A DNA stretch of 64,000 bases from Saprospiraceae bacterium. GTDB lineage: Bacteria; Bacteroidota; Bacteroidia; Chitinophagales; Saprospiraceae. Of the stretch, positions 17,498 through 27,023 are shown in pieces (the first letter of the stretch is position 1; each line of letters starts with the position of its first letter). Location: contig JABSSL010000003.1 of NCBI GenBank assembly GCA_013214355.1, forward strand, positions 62,001-126,000, given 5' to 3'. Made by a program: the position numbers and the translations under genes. A model generated the notes under the pieces. It was not told where the DNA came from. It made no database searches and worked only from the letters and a program-made list of their open reading frames with translations.

Positions 17498-19738
17498 ATG
17501 AAACTATCGCTACGATTTTCTCTCTATGTGTTTCTTCTATTGCTTAGCAGTTGCAACCGCAACGCTCAAGTACAACTCAAAAGTGGTATGACACTGACGA
17601 GTTCTGCGACGATAGCTGAGGCTATCTATCAATTTCCTGCGGCGGATGCTTTGGATATGCCGGTCTTGTCAGTTAAAGGCGAAAACTTGGTATTAGATTT
17701 TAACGGTGCAACTTTGGATAGCGGGATGGATCCTACCCGACCGGATGCTTTCACTGGGCTTGGCTTGTCAGTTAAAGGTAGTAACAAAATTACAATTAAA
17801 AACCTGAATATAAAAGGATACAAGGTCGCGCTGCTGGCAGAGGGGGTTGATAGTTTGGAAATCGTAAATTGTGATTTTAGCTATAACTATCGCCCAAAAT
17901 TATACAGCCAATGGGATCGAGAGGATTTTGCTGACTGGTTGAGTTACCACAACAATGAGGAAGAAGAGTGGCTTCGCTACGGTGCTGGTGTATACCTCAA
18001 ACATTGCAATCATGCGATTATTAAGGAAGTAGTGATACAGCAAGGGCAAAATGGAATGTTGCTCAGCAACTGCAATCAAGGACTTTTCTACAACAATTCA
18101 ATTCAATTCAATTCTGGCCTTGGGATTGGGCTGTATCGGTCCAGCGGCAACCGGGTAATGCACAATCGCTTGGATTGGAACGTACGGGGTTATAGTCACG
18201 GCAAATATCAGAGAGGCCAAGATTCTGCCGGCATCCTTTGCTATGAACAAAGCCATGAAAACACCTTCGCCTACAATTCTGCTACTCATTCTGGTGATGG
18301 CTTCTTCCTTTGGGCGGGGCAGACAACAATGGACACGGGGGAAGGCGGATGCAACGATAATTTGATTTATGGAAATGATTTCTCCCAAGCGCCAACGAAT
18401 GGTGTGGAGGTTACCTTTAGCCGGAACAAAGTAATTAATAATGTGATGGAGGAATGCCGTTACGGTGTATGGGGGGGGTATAGCCACGAATCAACCATTG
18501 CGGGTAATCAGATCGCGGATTGTGACTTTGGCGTGGCCATCGAACATGGCCAGGACAATCGCATCGAAAGAAATCGTTTCCATGCGGTACAAACGGGGGT
18601 ACAAATATGGGAGCGGGATCAGCAGCCTGTCGACTGGGGCTACGCGCAGGCTCGAAAGGTGGATAGCGAGGACTATCTTATTAAAGAGAACTTGTTTTCA
18701 AATGTGGATATACCTTTAAAAATTGCGGGTTCAGATTCCGTGGAGGTATTAGGAAATATTCTTTTGGATTACGAGCTATTGCTGCAGGAGGATCAACCCA
18801 ATGAGTTACTAGTCTTCAAGAATAATAAGATGTATGAAGGGGAGGACTGGGGGAGTGCTAGACGTTTTGCTAAGCAAAATGAAGTGCTCAGCAGTGGGGC
18901 TGTTGATACCAATCACATACTGCTCGGAGCATATGACTATATGCCGCCACCCTTAATGGATGGCATTGATGCTTTTTTACCCGAGGAGCATCCGCGAGGA
19001 CGGCAGTATATTTTGATGAATGAATGGGGCCCTTATAATTTCCAATATCCTAGTATTTGGCTTCGAGAAATTAAGGAGAATGAATACATCTTCTTACTAA
19101 TGGGGCCGAAGGGAAATTGGAAGGCTGTCGGAGGCGAAGGACTTAGTGGTTTGAATCCGAAAACGGGCACATTCCCGGCCACCTTTAAGGCATACCGAGA
19201 AAAAGACAGCCCTGAATTTGCAATTCAATTTGAATTTATAGGCGAAGCTTTTACGGATCAGTTTGGTCAAGAAGTGGCAAAGGGCGCAGTGGTTCCTTTT
19301 GCTTTTCACCGATTTGAGCAAGCCATCGATTGGACCGTGTCCTGGTATGCCTATGATCCGGAGCTTGAATCTCCTTCTTTTGCTGATTTAGCCAAAGAAG
19401 AGTCGCTTGTACAAGAACAAAAGGATCAGCTGGTCTACCATTGGTGGGGTAGCCCGCAGGAGGGAGTTCCTGCTGATCATTTCGCGACCCTGGCTCTGGC
19501 TGAACCTTCCTTCACGCCCGGCACCTATCAGATTACGATTAGCAGCGATGACGGCCTACGTTTTTATATCGACGATGAATTGAAGATCGATCATTGGCAG
19601 GCTCACGAATCGGCGGTTAAGACCATTGAGGTCGATTTAGATGGTGCGCACCGTTTCCGGGTAGAGCATTATGATGTCACTGGTTTATCTGCCCTTGATT
19701 TTCGCATCGACAAGCTGGCCCCTTCTGAAAACCTCTAA
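17498..19738 (+). CDS. Lipoprotein with right-handed beta-helix and PA14 domain
   Basis: 746 residues from the ATG at 17498; the frame is open 23 codons further upstream, but the chosen start gives a clean lipoprotein signal, FLLLLSSC with Cys19. Residues 60-460 are beta-helix repeats of the NosD/parallel-beta-helix kind, rich in N and G (SLEIVNCDFSYNY, NGMLLSNCNQGLFYNNSIQF, NGVEVTFSRNKVINNVMEE). After a linker, residues 620-740 make a PA14-like module (YHWWGSPQEG, GTYQITISSDDGLRFYIDD, HRFRVEHYDVTG). Beta-helices commonly bind or cleave polysaccharide; PA14 often binds glycans. Probably surface- or periplasm-anchored carbohydrate-active protein; activity not provable here. Confidence 0.82.
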   Translation: MKLSLRFSLYVFLLLLSSCNRNAQVQLKSGMTLTSSATIAEAIYQFPAADALDMPVLSVKGENLVLDFNGATLDSGMDPTRPDAFTGLGLSVKGSNKITIKNLNIKGYKVALLAEGVDSLEIVNCDFSYNYRPKLYSQWDREDFADWLSYHNNEEEEWLRYGAGVYLKHCNHAIIKEVVIQQGQNGMLLSNCNQGLFYNNSIQFNSGLGIGLYRSSGNRVMHNRLDWNVRGYSHGKYQRGQDSAGILCYEQSHENTFAYNSATHSGDGFFLWAGQTTMDTGEGGCNDNLIYGNDFSQAPTNGVEVTFSRNKVINNVMEECRYGVWGGYSHESTIAGNQIADCDFGVAIEHGQDNRIERNRFHAVQTGVQIWERDQQPVDWGYAQARKVDSEDYLIKENLFSNVDIPLKIAGSDSVEVLGNILLDYELLLQEDQPNELLVFKNNKMYEGEDWGSARRFAKQNEVLSSGAVDTNHILLGAYDYMPPPLMDGIDAFLPEEHPRGRQYILMNEWGPYNFQYPSIWLREIKENEYIFLLMGPKGNWKAVGGEGLSGLNPKTGTFPATFKAYREKDSPEFAIQFEFIGEAFTDQFGQEVAKGAVVPFAFHRFEQAIDWTVSWYAYDPELESPSFADLAKEESLVQEQKDQLVYHWWGSPQEGVPADHFATLALAEPSFTPGTYQITISSDDGLRFYIDDELKIDHWQAHESAVKTIEVDLDGAHRFRVEHYDVTGLSALDFRIDKLAPSENL

Positions 19739-19774
19739 GAATACTATTGCCAATTAAACAATTGTGCCGGATAC

Positions 19775-20500
19775 CTATGAATTCGCAGGAGGTGAAGACA
19801 GCAATTGCTTCAATGAAAAGAAATGCATGCTATAGGCAATGGTAACCAGAATCCCGGGAAGCCAAACGAATGGGAATTGCGCAACGATTCGGTTGGCCGG
19901 CTCATTCATAAAGTAACGAAATGGGGTAGGGAAGGACAAAATTGCGATGGTTACAATGGTGAAAACTAAGACAATTCCCATCATATTATAGACGATGGCT
20001 ATCCACTTTGGCCAACTACCTTTAGTAAAACAATAGTAAGCCACGATCGGAGCAAAAATTCCCGACAACACATCGAAGTTCATCCCTTCGAAAGTCATTT
20101 GAATGGGCAGTAGTTCTTGGATAAAGAGTAACCAGATCAGAATCTCGACCACAATTCTAAAACTCTGGATGTAGAGGAGCCTTTCCGGTGGAATCTGTTG
20201 TAAGATTTCTTGTAAAGTTTTAGAAAACAAGCTTAAGCCAATGGCGGAAAGTAAAGGAATAAGGAGTACGAGGAAAAGTCTGGGGGGGATAGCGTCAAAA
20301 TTAGCGAAAAATTGACTCCAAGCCAATAGGCTGATTAGTGCGGTCCAAGCACCTACAGCTACTAGGAATCCGCGCCTGATTCGCTGCTGCTTTTCTGGAT
20401 CAAATGAAGTCCTGGGCAAAGCAAAGCAAAGTTGTCGATAGAGGTATAAGATACAAGAAATAGAGAGGGCGATAAATCCGAATTGCGTTAGTTGAAACAT
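19775..20500 (-). CDS. Seven-helix membrane protein of unknown function
   Basis: 241 residues with about seven hydrophobic helices (FGFIALSISCILYLY, FLVAVGAWTALISLLAW, LFLVLLIPLLSAIGLSLF, and others to VWLPGILVTIAYSMHFFSL). No catalytic motif is visible. It starts 58 bases after the AraC-type regulator gene ends on the same strand, so the two may be one transcript, the regulator perhaps controlling it. Converges with the beta-helix lipoprotein gene with a 36-base gap containing a short AT-rich inverted repeat (CAATT/AATTG). Confidence 0.6.
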   Translation of the reverse strand: MFQLTQFGFIALSISCILYLYRQLCFALPRTSFDPEKQQRIRRGFLVAVGAWTALISLLAWSQFFANFDAIPPRLFLVLLIPLLSAIGLSLFSKTLQEILQQIPPERLLYIQSFRIVVEILIWLLFIQELLPIQMTFEGMNFDVLSGIFAPIVAYYCFTKGSWPKWIAIVYNMMGIVLVFTIVTIAILSFPTPFRYFMNEPANRIVAQFPFVWLPGILVTIAYSMHFFSLKQLLSSPPANS

Positions 20501-20558
20501 AAGCTCTTTTTGCTACAAAACTGCGTGGAAGAGACAATTTTTGCGTTGACCAAAATTG

Positions 20559-21494
20559 CTATTTTCTTGCCATCATCCGAAAAGGAGTGGGGTACATCCC
20601 CGTCTTTTGGTAAAATAAGCGACTGAAAGAACTGGTATTTTCTAATCCAATACCGTTGGCGATCAAGTGAATCGGCCAATCCGTATGTTGGAGCCATTCC
20701 TTTGCTTTTTGTATGCGAACCTGAGTGATAAATTGGTGGGGACTATAGCCAAATACGACTTTGAAAAGGCGGAGGAAATGGAATTTTGAAAAGAAAGAAC
20801 ATTGGGCAAGATCCTCGAGACTTAAGCTTTGGTCAAACTGGGCATAGATTAAATCGACCGCTAGACTCAGTCGTCGGAAGATTTCTTCTCGGCTAGAGGT
20901 TTTCATGGCAGGTAGCCGTTCAATGCTAGTAAAATCCTTGTGACTGATGGTGAGGATAATGCAGAGAATCGCGTACAGCTTTTCTTCCAGCCAAAGGGGA
21001 TCTACAAAGTCCTCTCTTTCTCGCTGGTGAATGGCTAAAATGAGTTTCTGAAGGGGAGGACTCTGAGGATACAGACGATTGTAGACATGGTAGGGGCGAG
21101 CCTTAATGCGCCAATCTTGCTCCAACTCATTGGGAAAGCGATGACTTTCTAAAATCTCCTCAAGGAACTGCTCCCCAAAATGGATGTTAAAGGTTTCAGC
21201 GGAGGTAGGAATTTCAAGATCATAAGCTTGACTGGCATTGGTAAGAAAGAAGAAGCCTGGACGAAGAGCTACCGTTCTATTATCAACACTTACCTTGCTT
21301 TGCCCCTGGATATTATAAAACAGAGAGAAAGGGCCTTTAATGTCTCCTCTATAATTAGCTTGGGATTTGACATTTAGTAGGACCGTAGGCCAACCCATAG
21401 ATGCAGTAGAGCTCGTGTTCAGCGTAGAATTGAAGCGCCTGTCTATCTGTTTTTTAAGCCAAATAATATTAGGAAAGTCGTGTCTAATGATCAT
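20559..21494 (-). CDS. AraC family transcriptional regulator
   Basis: 311 residues. The N-terminal half (residues 30-180) is a cupin-like effector domain (GPFSLFYNIQGQSKVSVDNR, LRPGFFFLTNASQAY). The C-terminal 100 residues are the double helix-turn-helix: SLEDLAQCSFFSKFHFLRLFKVVFGYSPHQF as first HTH and PIHLIANGIGLENTSSFSRLF as second, ending with the family's P-x-x-FR. Probably binds a small molecule and controls the membrane-protein gene directly downstream, though the target is inference. Confidence 0.9.
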   Translation of the reverse strand: MIIRHDFPNIIWLKKQIDRRFNSTLNTSSTASMGWPTVLLNVKSQANYRGDIKGPFSLFYNIQGQSKVSVDNRTVALRPGFFFLTNASQAYDLEIPTSAETFNIHFGEQFLEEILESHRFPNELEQDWRIKARPYHVYNRLYPQSPPLQKLILAIHQREREDFVDPLWLEEKLYAILCIILTISHKDFTSIERLPAMKTSSREEIFRRLSLAVDLIYAQFDQSLSLEDLAQCSFFSKFHFLRLFKVVFGYSPHQFITQVRIQKAKEWLQHTDWPIHLIANGIGLENTSSFSRLFYQKTGMYPTPFRMMARK

Positions 21495-21826
21495 GGCTTT
21501 TAGCTTATAATACAGTAGCTTATGGATGCTAGTTTAACTTTCGTCCACTTAAATTTACCGTTCATAATCTCCCGCCAACAATAATTTGGTATCTTTTAGA
21601 TATACTAAAGTAAAGAATGTTATATTAGCCCTGAAGTTCTTACTATGAGAAAGCGAACATTCACCAAAAGTGCAAACTTTCTTTCGGAGAGCTTAAAAAT
21701 CCACTATTAATAATCCTTAATTAGTACGGCTTATCGCAACGGATATAGGTAACATGGGCCCTCTGGCTACTGCTAATATCCCGAGTTTGTATAAGTACAG
21801 CTAATTACGAACCAAATTCTTTTCCT
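21495..21826. other. 332-bp divergent intergenic region
   Basis: Between the AraC regulator (minus) and yegP-like gene (plus). AT-rich. A small inverted repeat TTTAG-atata-CTAAA is at 21595-21609. I see no gene and no convincing TAnnTTTG promoter. Confidence 0.5.
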
Positions 21827-22159
21827 ATGCCTTTTGAAATTTTTCAAAGCGAAAAGTCCGGAAAATATTACTTCCGCCTCAAGGCCACCAATGGCCAAGT
21901 CATCCTAGCTAGCGAAGCTTATGAGAAGAAAGCAGGTGCTGAGAATGGCATTCAGTCTGTGATCAAGAACGCACCTAATGATGATCGCTTCGACAGAAAA
22001 GAGTCTAAGAATGGAGAACCTTATTTCACACTAAAAGCAGCTAACGGCCAAGCTATTGGCAGGAGCGAAATGTACAGCTCTAAAGCGGCTATGGAAAAAG
22101 GAGTACAGTCTGTTAAAAACAATGCAGTCGCTAAAACTGCAGTTAAAGACTTAACTTAA
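21827..22159 (+). CDS. YegP family protein (two DUF1508 repeats)
   Basis: 110 residues built from two tandem DUF1508 units: FEIFQSEKSGKYYFRLKATN to GIQSVIKNA, and FDRKESKNGEPYFTLKAANG to GVQSVKNNA. Each contains the hallmark YYFRLKAxNGQxI/IxxSExYxxKxxxxxGIxSV. Small cytosolic protein of unknown biochemical role, widespread in bacteria; family length about 110. Converges with the phosphatase gene, 21 bases between stops. Confidence 0.93.
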   Translation: MPFEIFQSEKSGKYYFRLKATNGQVILASEAYEKKAGAENGIQSVIKNAPNDDRFDRKESKNGEPYFTLKAANGQAIGRSEMYSSKAAMEKGVQSVKNNAVAKTAVKDLT

Positions 22160-22180
22160 TTTGTATAGTTTTTTGTACGC

Positions 22181-23677
22181 TTAAGGAGTGATCTTGGCAG
22201 TACTGGTATTCAGTAAACGTTTCTTGCCACTCATTCCAACCGCATACATCTGATTATACTCAATTAACAGCGCTTGTTGATGTTCCTCGCCCATGTTGTG
22301 AGGGACATCAATGGCAATAACCTGCCCGTCATACAATTGCGAAATCTCATTCACGGGCGTATGTCCTACCACAATATTTCTCGCCTCATAGAAGCCTAAG
22401 GATTTAGCCACTTTTTCGCTGTTTGTCTTATTTTGTACGTACCCTCGATACCACAATATTCCTTTTGATGTATTAAAAACAGCCTTAGCTGCGTCATCAT
22501 TGCGCAGGCGAGTGGGGTCTGCATCGATATATTTCCTGGTGATGTCGTTTACGCGTTGTATGCTAAGTTGTCGATTGACAAAATCTTGCGAAATCCCGCC
22601 ATGACAAAACAGGGTCTCCCCAATTTTAACCATGGTGTTTTTCGTCCGTAGCCACTCTCCTAAAATACTATTAGGAGCGTATAAATTGGCATACTGCAGA
22701 TTGAACAAGCTGGCATGTACGAAGTACTTTGGCTCCACATATCTAAAATCACCTCTTAGGTTCATCGTTTCGTGATTGCCCAGGATGAAATGTACTCTTC
22801 CTCCTGCCTTCTTTGCTTCGGCCTCTAATTTATACACAAGCCATAAGGCTTCCGTAACCTGTGGACCTCGATCAAAAAAGTCTCCAAGAAGGACTAGATG
22901 CCCTTGGCCATACGTCCACTCATAGGCATCATTAATGACTTCGTTCCCCTTCAGCAAATTGGCGAAAGCATCAAAATTCCCTTCAATATCTGATATCGCT
23001 AGCAGCTTTTCGGGGCTGGCGAACTCTGCTGGAGTGGGTTCTGGTTTCTTGCGGATGTGGAAACTAAATAGCTCCTTGCCTTCCTGATCATGGCACTTCC
23101 ATAATCTATTGTAATAAAAGGGCCCCTGTAAGGATGCCGTCATGGCACGAATCTTATCTTTCTTAGTCTTCACAATTTGCAGGTGAGCAAGCATATTGTT
23201 CTCCTGACGGAATAGGAAAGGACCATCTGGTTTTGCTAAACTATGGCCATCGGTACGGATCAGGTGATTAAATAGCTGAAGATTCTCATTCTCTAAGGCA
23301 AGGTCAAAAGTATTCCGCTGTAAGGCATCCTTGTGCATTGGATTTGCCCCAGAACGCAATAATATTTTTGCTGCATGATTTTTTTGATTGGAGGTAGCCA
23401 GCATTAAGGCGGTTTCTCCTCCCGAGCAGCGTTGGTCTACTTCTGCTCCTTCTTTCAACAAAACCTTCATCAGGGAAAGGTTGCCCTGTTTTGCCGCTGC
23501 TGACAACAAGGAATGTTTTCCGTTACAGGTATTGACATCATTGTTCGCTAGGTAAGCATACCATACGTTCTTATCTTCGCTTTCAATGACTTCCTGGAAG
23601 GATTGCGCATTTAAAACCGTAAAAGGTACCAGCAGTAATAAGCTGCTGAGCATGAGAGTTCGATACATAATAGCCAT
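22181..23677 (-). CDS. Ankyrin-repeat/metallophosphatase fusion, exported
   Basis: 498 residues. Signal peptide near residues 4-25 (MLSSLLLLVPFTVLNAQS); a second ATG three codons in is an equally good start. Residues 35-145 are ankyrin repeats (HSLLSAAAKQGNLSLMKVLL, GETALMLATSNQKNHAAKILL). The C-terminal half is a calcineurin-like phosphatase: LLAISDIEGNFDAF (residues 225-238), LLGDFFDRG (263-271), ILGNHET (298-304), FCHGGIS and VVGHTPV. In the first motif the usual DxHG is DxEG. Resembles Shewanella-like protein phosphatases, probably dephosphorylating a phosphoprotein in the periplasm. Ankyrin repeats may supply target binding. Isolated gene. Confidence 0.88.
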   Translation of the reverse strand: MAIMYRTLMLSSLLLLVPFTVLNAQSFQEVIESEDKNVWYAYLANNDVNTCNGKHSLLSAAAKQGNLSLMKVLLKEGAEVDQRCSGGETALMLATSNQKNHAAKILLRSGANPMHKDALQRNTFDLALENENLQLFNHLIRTDGHSLAKPDGPFLFRQENNMLAHLQIVKTKKDKIRAMTASLQGPFYYNRLWKCHDQEGKELFSFHIRKKPEPTPAEFASPEKLLAISDIEGNFDAFANLLKGNEVINDAYEWTYGQGHLVLLGDFFDRGPQVTEALWLVYKLEAEAKKAGGRVHFILGNHETMNLRGDFRYVEPKYFVHASLFNLQYANLYAPNSILGEWLRTKNTMVKIGETLFCHGGISQDFVNRQLSIQRVNDITRKYIDADPTRLRNDDAAKAVFNTSKGILWYRGYVQNKTNSEKVAKSLGFYEARNIVVGHTPVNEISQLYDGQVIAIDVPHNMGEEHQQALLIEYNQMYAVGMSGKKRLLNTSTAKITP

Positions 23678-23951
23678 TTAGTGAGAGAGATCAGGGCTAT
23701 AGTAATTTTTCACACTAATCTTACTAACAAATCCCTGGTATAGTGGTCATTTTTGAAACGCCATATACTGGGTGGAAGTAATTACTAAACGAAATTAGGG
23801 ATGATAGGGTATTTGCCCTTTATTCTTGCTGCGGTTTCCTACAAAAAGAAACGTTTCTATTACAAAGATAGTTGAATTCAGATAAAAATGCGCTTTTACC
23901 AAGGTTTGGAACGGTAAATTCTCGGTTAGAACCTGAACTTTGACAATTAAA

Positions 23952-25139
23952 TTATCGAATTTGGGTAGGTTTCCGTTTTCTACCTTTACGCAATTCTGGA
24001 GCTATCTTGCGCAGGCTTTCTACATTATGAGCAGCGGCAAAAACATCGAGATAGGGTAGGGCCGTCTTCATTCCGGTAGCCTCCGCTTGGTAGCCGGGAC
24101 TGCCCGCTAGCGGATTTAACCAGATCACCCGGCCGGCGGCTTTCTGAAGATGACGCATGGCTGCTTCTAGCACTTCTGGCTCGCCGGTATCCCAGCCATC
24201 ACTAAGGATGATGACGATCGTCTTCCTGTCCAAGAGTCCATGAGCATGCTGATCTATAAAGGAGCTTAAACATTGCCCGATCTTAGTGCCACCAGACCAA
24301 TGCGGGATTCGGTCAGAAATGATTTCGAAGGCGCGTTCAAACTTGTATTCCTTCAGAAATTCGCTGACTTTATGTAGAGCCGTACTAAAAACAAAGGTGT
24401 CGATCCGGTCGTTGGCGTTCTGAAAAGCATAGATGAAGTGGATAAGGAACCGGCTGTAGAGATCCATAGATTTACTCACATCGCAGAGCAATACCAATCG
24501 CAGCTTTTTATCCTTCTTTTGACTAAACAGAAACTTATGAATACTTCCTCCACGCCTCAGGTTGAATTGCATGGTTCGTTTTAAGTCTAGCCGGCGTGTC
24601 AATTTTGAGGCTTTGTTTAACCGACTCTTCTTGCGACTAATCGAACGAGCAATTTGCTGCAGCATGCGCATGACTAGGCGCATTTCCTCATCCGTCATCG
24701 CGGAAAAATCCTTCTTGGTGATTACCTCTTGGGAACTGTAAGAGGCAATCGCACCTTCCTCCTCATTCTCCTTCCCGTCTCCGTACAACCAGCTTTTGAG
24801 CGCTTGGAAAGATTCCTGTTTACTTTTCTTATTGGGGGCTCGATTAGACCAACCTTGAGGCTTTTCCTCAGTTTTGGCATCTACGGCCTTTTCCAACTCC
24901 TTCCAATAGCGATCAAAATGTTCGTCAAATTGCTCTTGCTGCATCCGGCTTCTGGCCAATAAGGATTTCAAGGCCAATCGGAAGGTCTCCTGTTCACCAA
25001 TTGGGATATAGGCAAGACTCCGCAAGGCATCGGCCTCCTCTTCTGGACCAATTCGATAGTCCTTTGTTCTCAAATAGCGACAAAATTGCACAATGTTGGC
25101 GCTGAGCTCCAGCTGTCTTCTGATGAGTGGTTCCGACAT
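23952..25139 (-). CDS. VWA-domain protein, CoxE-like maturation factor
   Basis: 395 residues. The N-terminal half is charged and helical; the VWA domain starts near residue 210 with the MIDAS core LLCDVSKSM (D220, S222, S224), a later SGGTKIG threonine and LSDGWDTGEP aspartate complete the metal site. Together with MoxR ATPases, CoxE proteins help insert or sulfurate the molybdenum (and in true CO dehydrogenases copper) centre. It starts 3 bases after the MoxR gene's stop, indicating coupled expression, and is the last gene of the cox-type operon. Confidence 0.9.
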   Translation of the reverse strand: MSEPLIRRQLELSANIVQFCRYLRTKDYRIGPEEEADALRSLAYIPIGEQETFRLALKSLLARSRMQQEQFDEHFDRYWKELEKAVDAKTEEKPQGWSNRAPNKKSKQESFQALKSWLYGDGKENEEEGAIASYSSQEVITKKDFSAMTDEEMRLVMRMLQQIARSISRKKSRLNKASKLTRRLDLKRTMQFNLRRGGSIHKFLFSQKKDKKLRLVLLCDVSKSMDLYSRFLIHFIYAFQNANDRIDTFVFSTALHKVSEFLKEYKFERAFEIISDRIPHWSGGTKIGQCLSSFIDQHAHGLLDRKTIVIILSDGWDTGEPEVLEAAMRHLQKAAGRVIWLNPLAGSPGYQAEATGMKTALPYLDVFAAAHNVESLRKIAPELRKGRKRKPTQIR

Positions 25140-25142
25140 CGA

Positions 25143-26030
25143 CTAGAATCGTTTGGTCACACCTACTTTGTCGAATAGCTCGGAGAGGGAGTCCTGGACA
25201 TGGCGCATATCTTGCCAATCCTTTAACACGACCCCCAAAGTATCCTCTACGACCGCTTTGTCCAGATGGGTAAAATGTAGAGAGGCCAAGGCCGTAGCCC
25301 AGTCCAGCGTTTCCGCTACGCCAGGAGCTTTTTCCAACTTTAATTGCCGTAATTCTTGCATGAATTGACAGATCTGAATGCCTAAGGTGGGATCGATATC
25401 AGGTACTTTGTTTTTAACAATAGCCAACTCTTTTTCGAAGGTAGGATAAGATACCCATAGATAGAGACAGCGACGACGTAGGGCCTCAGAAAGTTCTCGC
25501 ACTCTGTTTCCCGTTATAATCACGTGCGGCTTATGCTTCGCCTTGATGGTTCCAATTTCGGGAATAGTGACTTGCCAATCGGATAGTACTTCCAAAAGGA
25601 AACTTTCGAATTCCTCATCTGCACGATCTACTTCATCAATGAGCAGAACTGGGCTGGTTTCCTGTGTAATAGCCTGTAAAATTGGTCTTTTCAGCAGGAA
25701 GGTATCACTGAAGATACTTTTCTGGAGCTCCGCAGATTCTTTTTGTTGTCCCTCCTCCATTTTGAGGTACAACAGTTGATGCTGATAGTTCCATTCGTAG
25801 AGCGCATGGGTAGCGTCAAGCCCTTCGTAACATTGAAGCCGAATTAAGTTGGTATTGAGGGCATTGGCCATCACCTTCGCAATCTCGGTTTTACCAACGC
25901 CAGCAGGCCCTTCTACAAGCAGGGGTTTACCCAATTGCATGGCTAAGAAGATGGACATGGCAATGGATCGATCCGCAATGTATCCTTGCGTTTCGAGCAT
26001 TGCTTCAATATCAGATAGTTCTTTTGACAT
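25143..26030 (-). CDS. MoxR-type AAA+ ATPase, CoxD-like
   Basis: 295 residues: Walker A EGPAGVGKTE (residues 40-49), Walker B LLIDEVDRAD (129-138), sensor region VIITGNRVRELSEALRRRC with an arginine finger. MoxR ATPases act as chaperones that remodel metalloenzymes; in CO dehydrogenase operons CoxD pairs with CoxE to build the active site. It is 94 bases downstream of coxM with an intervening 9-bp hairpin (26045-26068), and directly abuts the VWA gene. Assignment as CoxD is from context and family. Confidence 0.92.
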   Translation of the reverse strand: MSKELSDIEAMLETQGYIADRSIAMSIFLAMQLGKPLLVEGPAGVGKTEIAKVMANALNTNLIRLQCYEGLDATHALYEWNYQHQLLYLKMEEGQQKESAELQKSIFSDTFLLKRPILQAITQETSPVLLIDEVDRADEEFESFLLEVLSDWQVTIPEIGTIKAKHKPHVIITGNRVRELSEALRRRCLYLWVSYPTFEKELAIVKNKVPDIDPTLGIQICQFMQELRQLKLEKAPGVAETLDWATALASLHFTHLDKAVVEDTLGVVLKDWQDMRHVQDSLSELFDKVGVTKRF

Positions 26031-26044
26031 ATGTGGAATAGAGA

Positions 26045-26068
26045 AGAGGCGGCTGGTGGGCCGCCTCT
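26045..26068 (-). terminator. GC-rich hairpin between coxM and the MoxR gene
   Basis: AGAGGCGGC (26045-26053) pairs with GCCGCCTCT (26060-26068) around a 6-base loop; on the minus strand the stem is followed by TTCTCT. It may attenuate transcription into the maturation genes. Confidence 0.5.
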
Positions 26069-26124
26069 GTTATCAATTTTTTCGAGTCCCAAGAGGGAAA
26101 CACGAAATCATACTAAAGGTTGAA

Positions 26125-26985
26125 CTAGGCGTTTGCGATAGCTGCCCGTATGGCTCTTTCGGCAAATACCTTGGCCAAGTGCTGCCGATATTCCTCCGAG
26201 GCGAAGTGATCACCCAAGATTTCAGCATCACTAGCAGCCAATTCACTAGCGGCTTTGATGGTCGCATCATCCAACGTCTGATTCTCAAGGGCTGCGCTAA
26301 CTTTCTCATCCAAGAAAGCAGTGTCTGCTACTCCCGTGAAAGCCACGCGAGCAGAGGTACAGAAATTGTCTTTCATTTCTAAAACAGCGGCGCAGCCTAC
26401 TATGGCAAAACGAGAAGCCGGTTGGAAAAATTTCTCGTAGGCACTGCCTGCCGTACCTGGAACTTTAGGTACATGAATGGCTACGATAACTTCTCCATCC
26501 TCCAAAGCTGTTTCGTAGATTCCAACGAAGAAATCAGCTGCGGCAATGGTACGACTTCCACCACTTCCCATTACTTCGATGGAGGAATTGCAAGCGATTA
26601 AGGCAGCGGGCCAATCAGCGGCTGGATCAGCATGTGCAATACTACCTCCAATCGTGCCTTTATTTCGAATTTGTACATCTCCAATTACACCAGCCGTTGC
26701 GGCGAGCACCGGAGCGGAACTAGCCACTTCTGCGGATTTCGCAATGGCACCGTGAGTCGTATTAGCGCCAATAACTAAAGTGTTACCGTCAACTTTGATG
26801 CCATTTAGTTCGGAGATGCCACTAATGTCTATAAGTATACCTGGTTGGTTCAAACGGAGCTTCATGGCGGGAATTAAGCTATGGCCACCTGCTAAGATCT
26901 TGGCGTCCATCCCATGCTCCTTGAGCAACCCGACAGCTTCCTCTACAGAAGAGGCTTTTTGATAATCAAATGCTGCAGGAATCAT
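26125..26985 (-). CDS. coxM: CO dehydrogenase-type medium subunit (FAD-binding)
   Basis: 286 residues, the usual length. FAD contacts are seen in ILAGGHSLIPAMK (about residues 30-42, the AGGHS motif) and TIGGSIAHADPAADWP (111-126, the TIGGS motif). The C-terminal CODH flavoprotein domain contains FFVGIYETALEDGEVIVAI. This subunit passes electrons from the iron-sulfur protein's clusters to an acceptor such as quinone. Order on the transcript is G-S-L-M, which differs from M-S-L of Oligotropha. Separated from coxL by 120 bases containing a structured element. Confidence 0.95.
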   Translation of the reverse strand: MIPAAFDYQKASSVEEAVGLLKEHGMDAKILAGGHSLIPAMKLRLNQPGILIDISGISELNGIKVDGNTLVIGANTTHGAIAKSAEVASSAPVLAATAGVIGDVQIRNKGTIGGSIAHADPAADWPAALIACNSSIEVMGSGGSRTIAAADFFVGIYETALEDGEVIVAIHVPKVPGTAGSAYEKFFQPASRFAIVGCAAVLEMKDNFCTSARVAFTGVADTAFLDEKVSAALENQTLDDATIKAASELAASDAEILGDHFASEEYRQHLAKVFAERAIRAAIANA

Positions 26986-27023
26986 TATATTTAGATTAAT
27001 CGTTTTTTAAAAAGGTTAATTCT

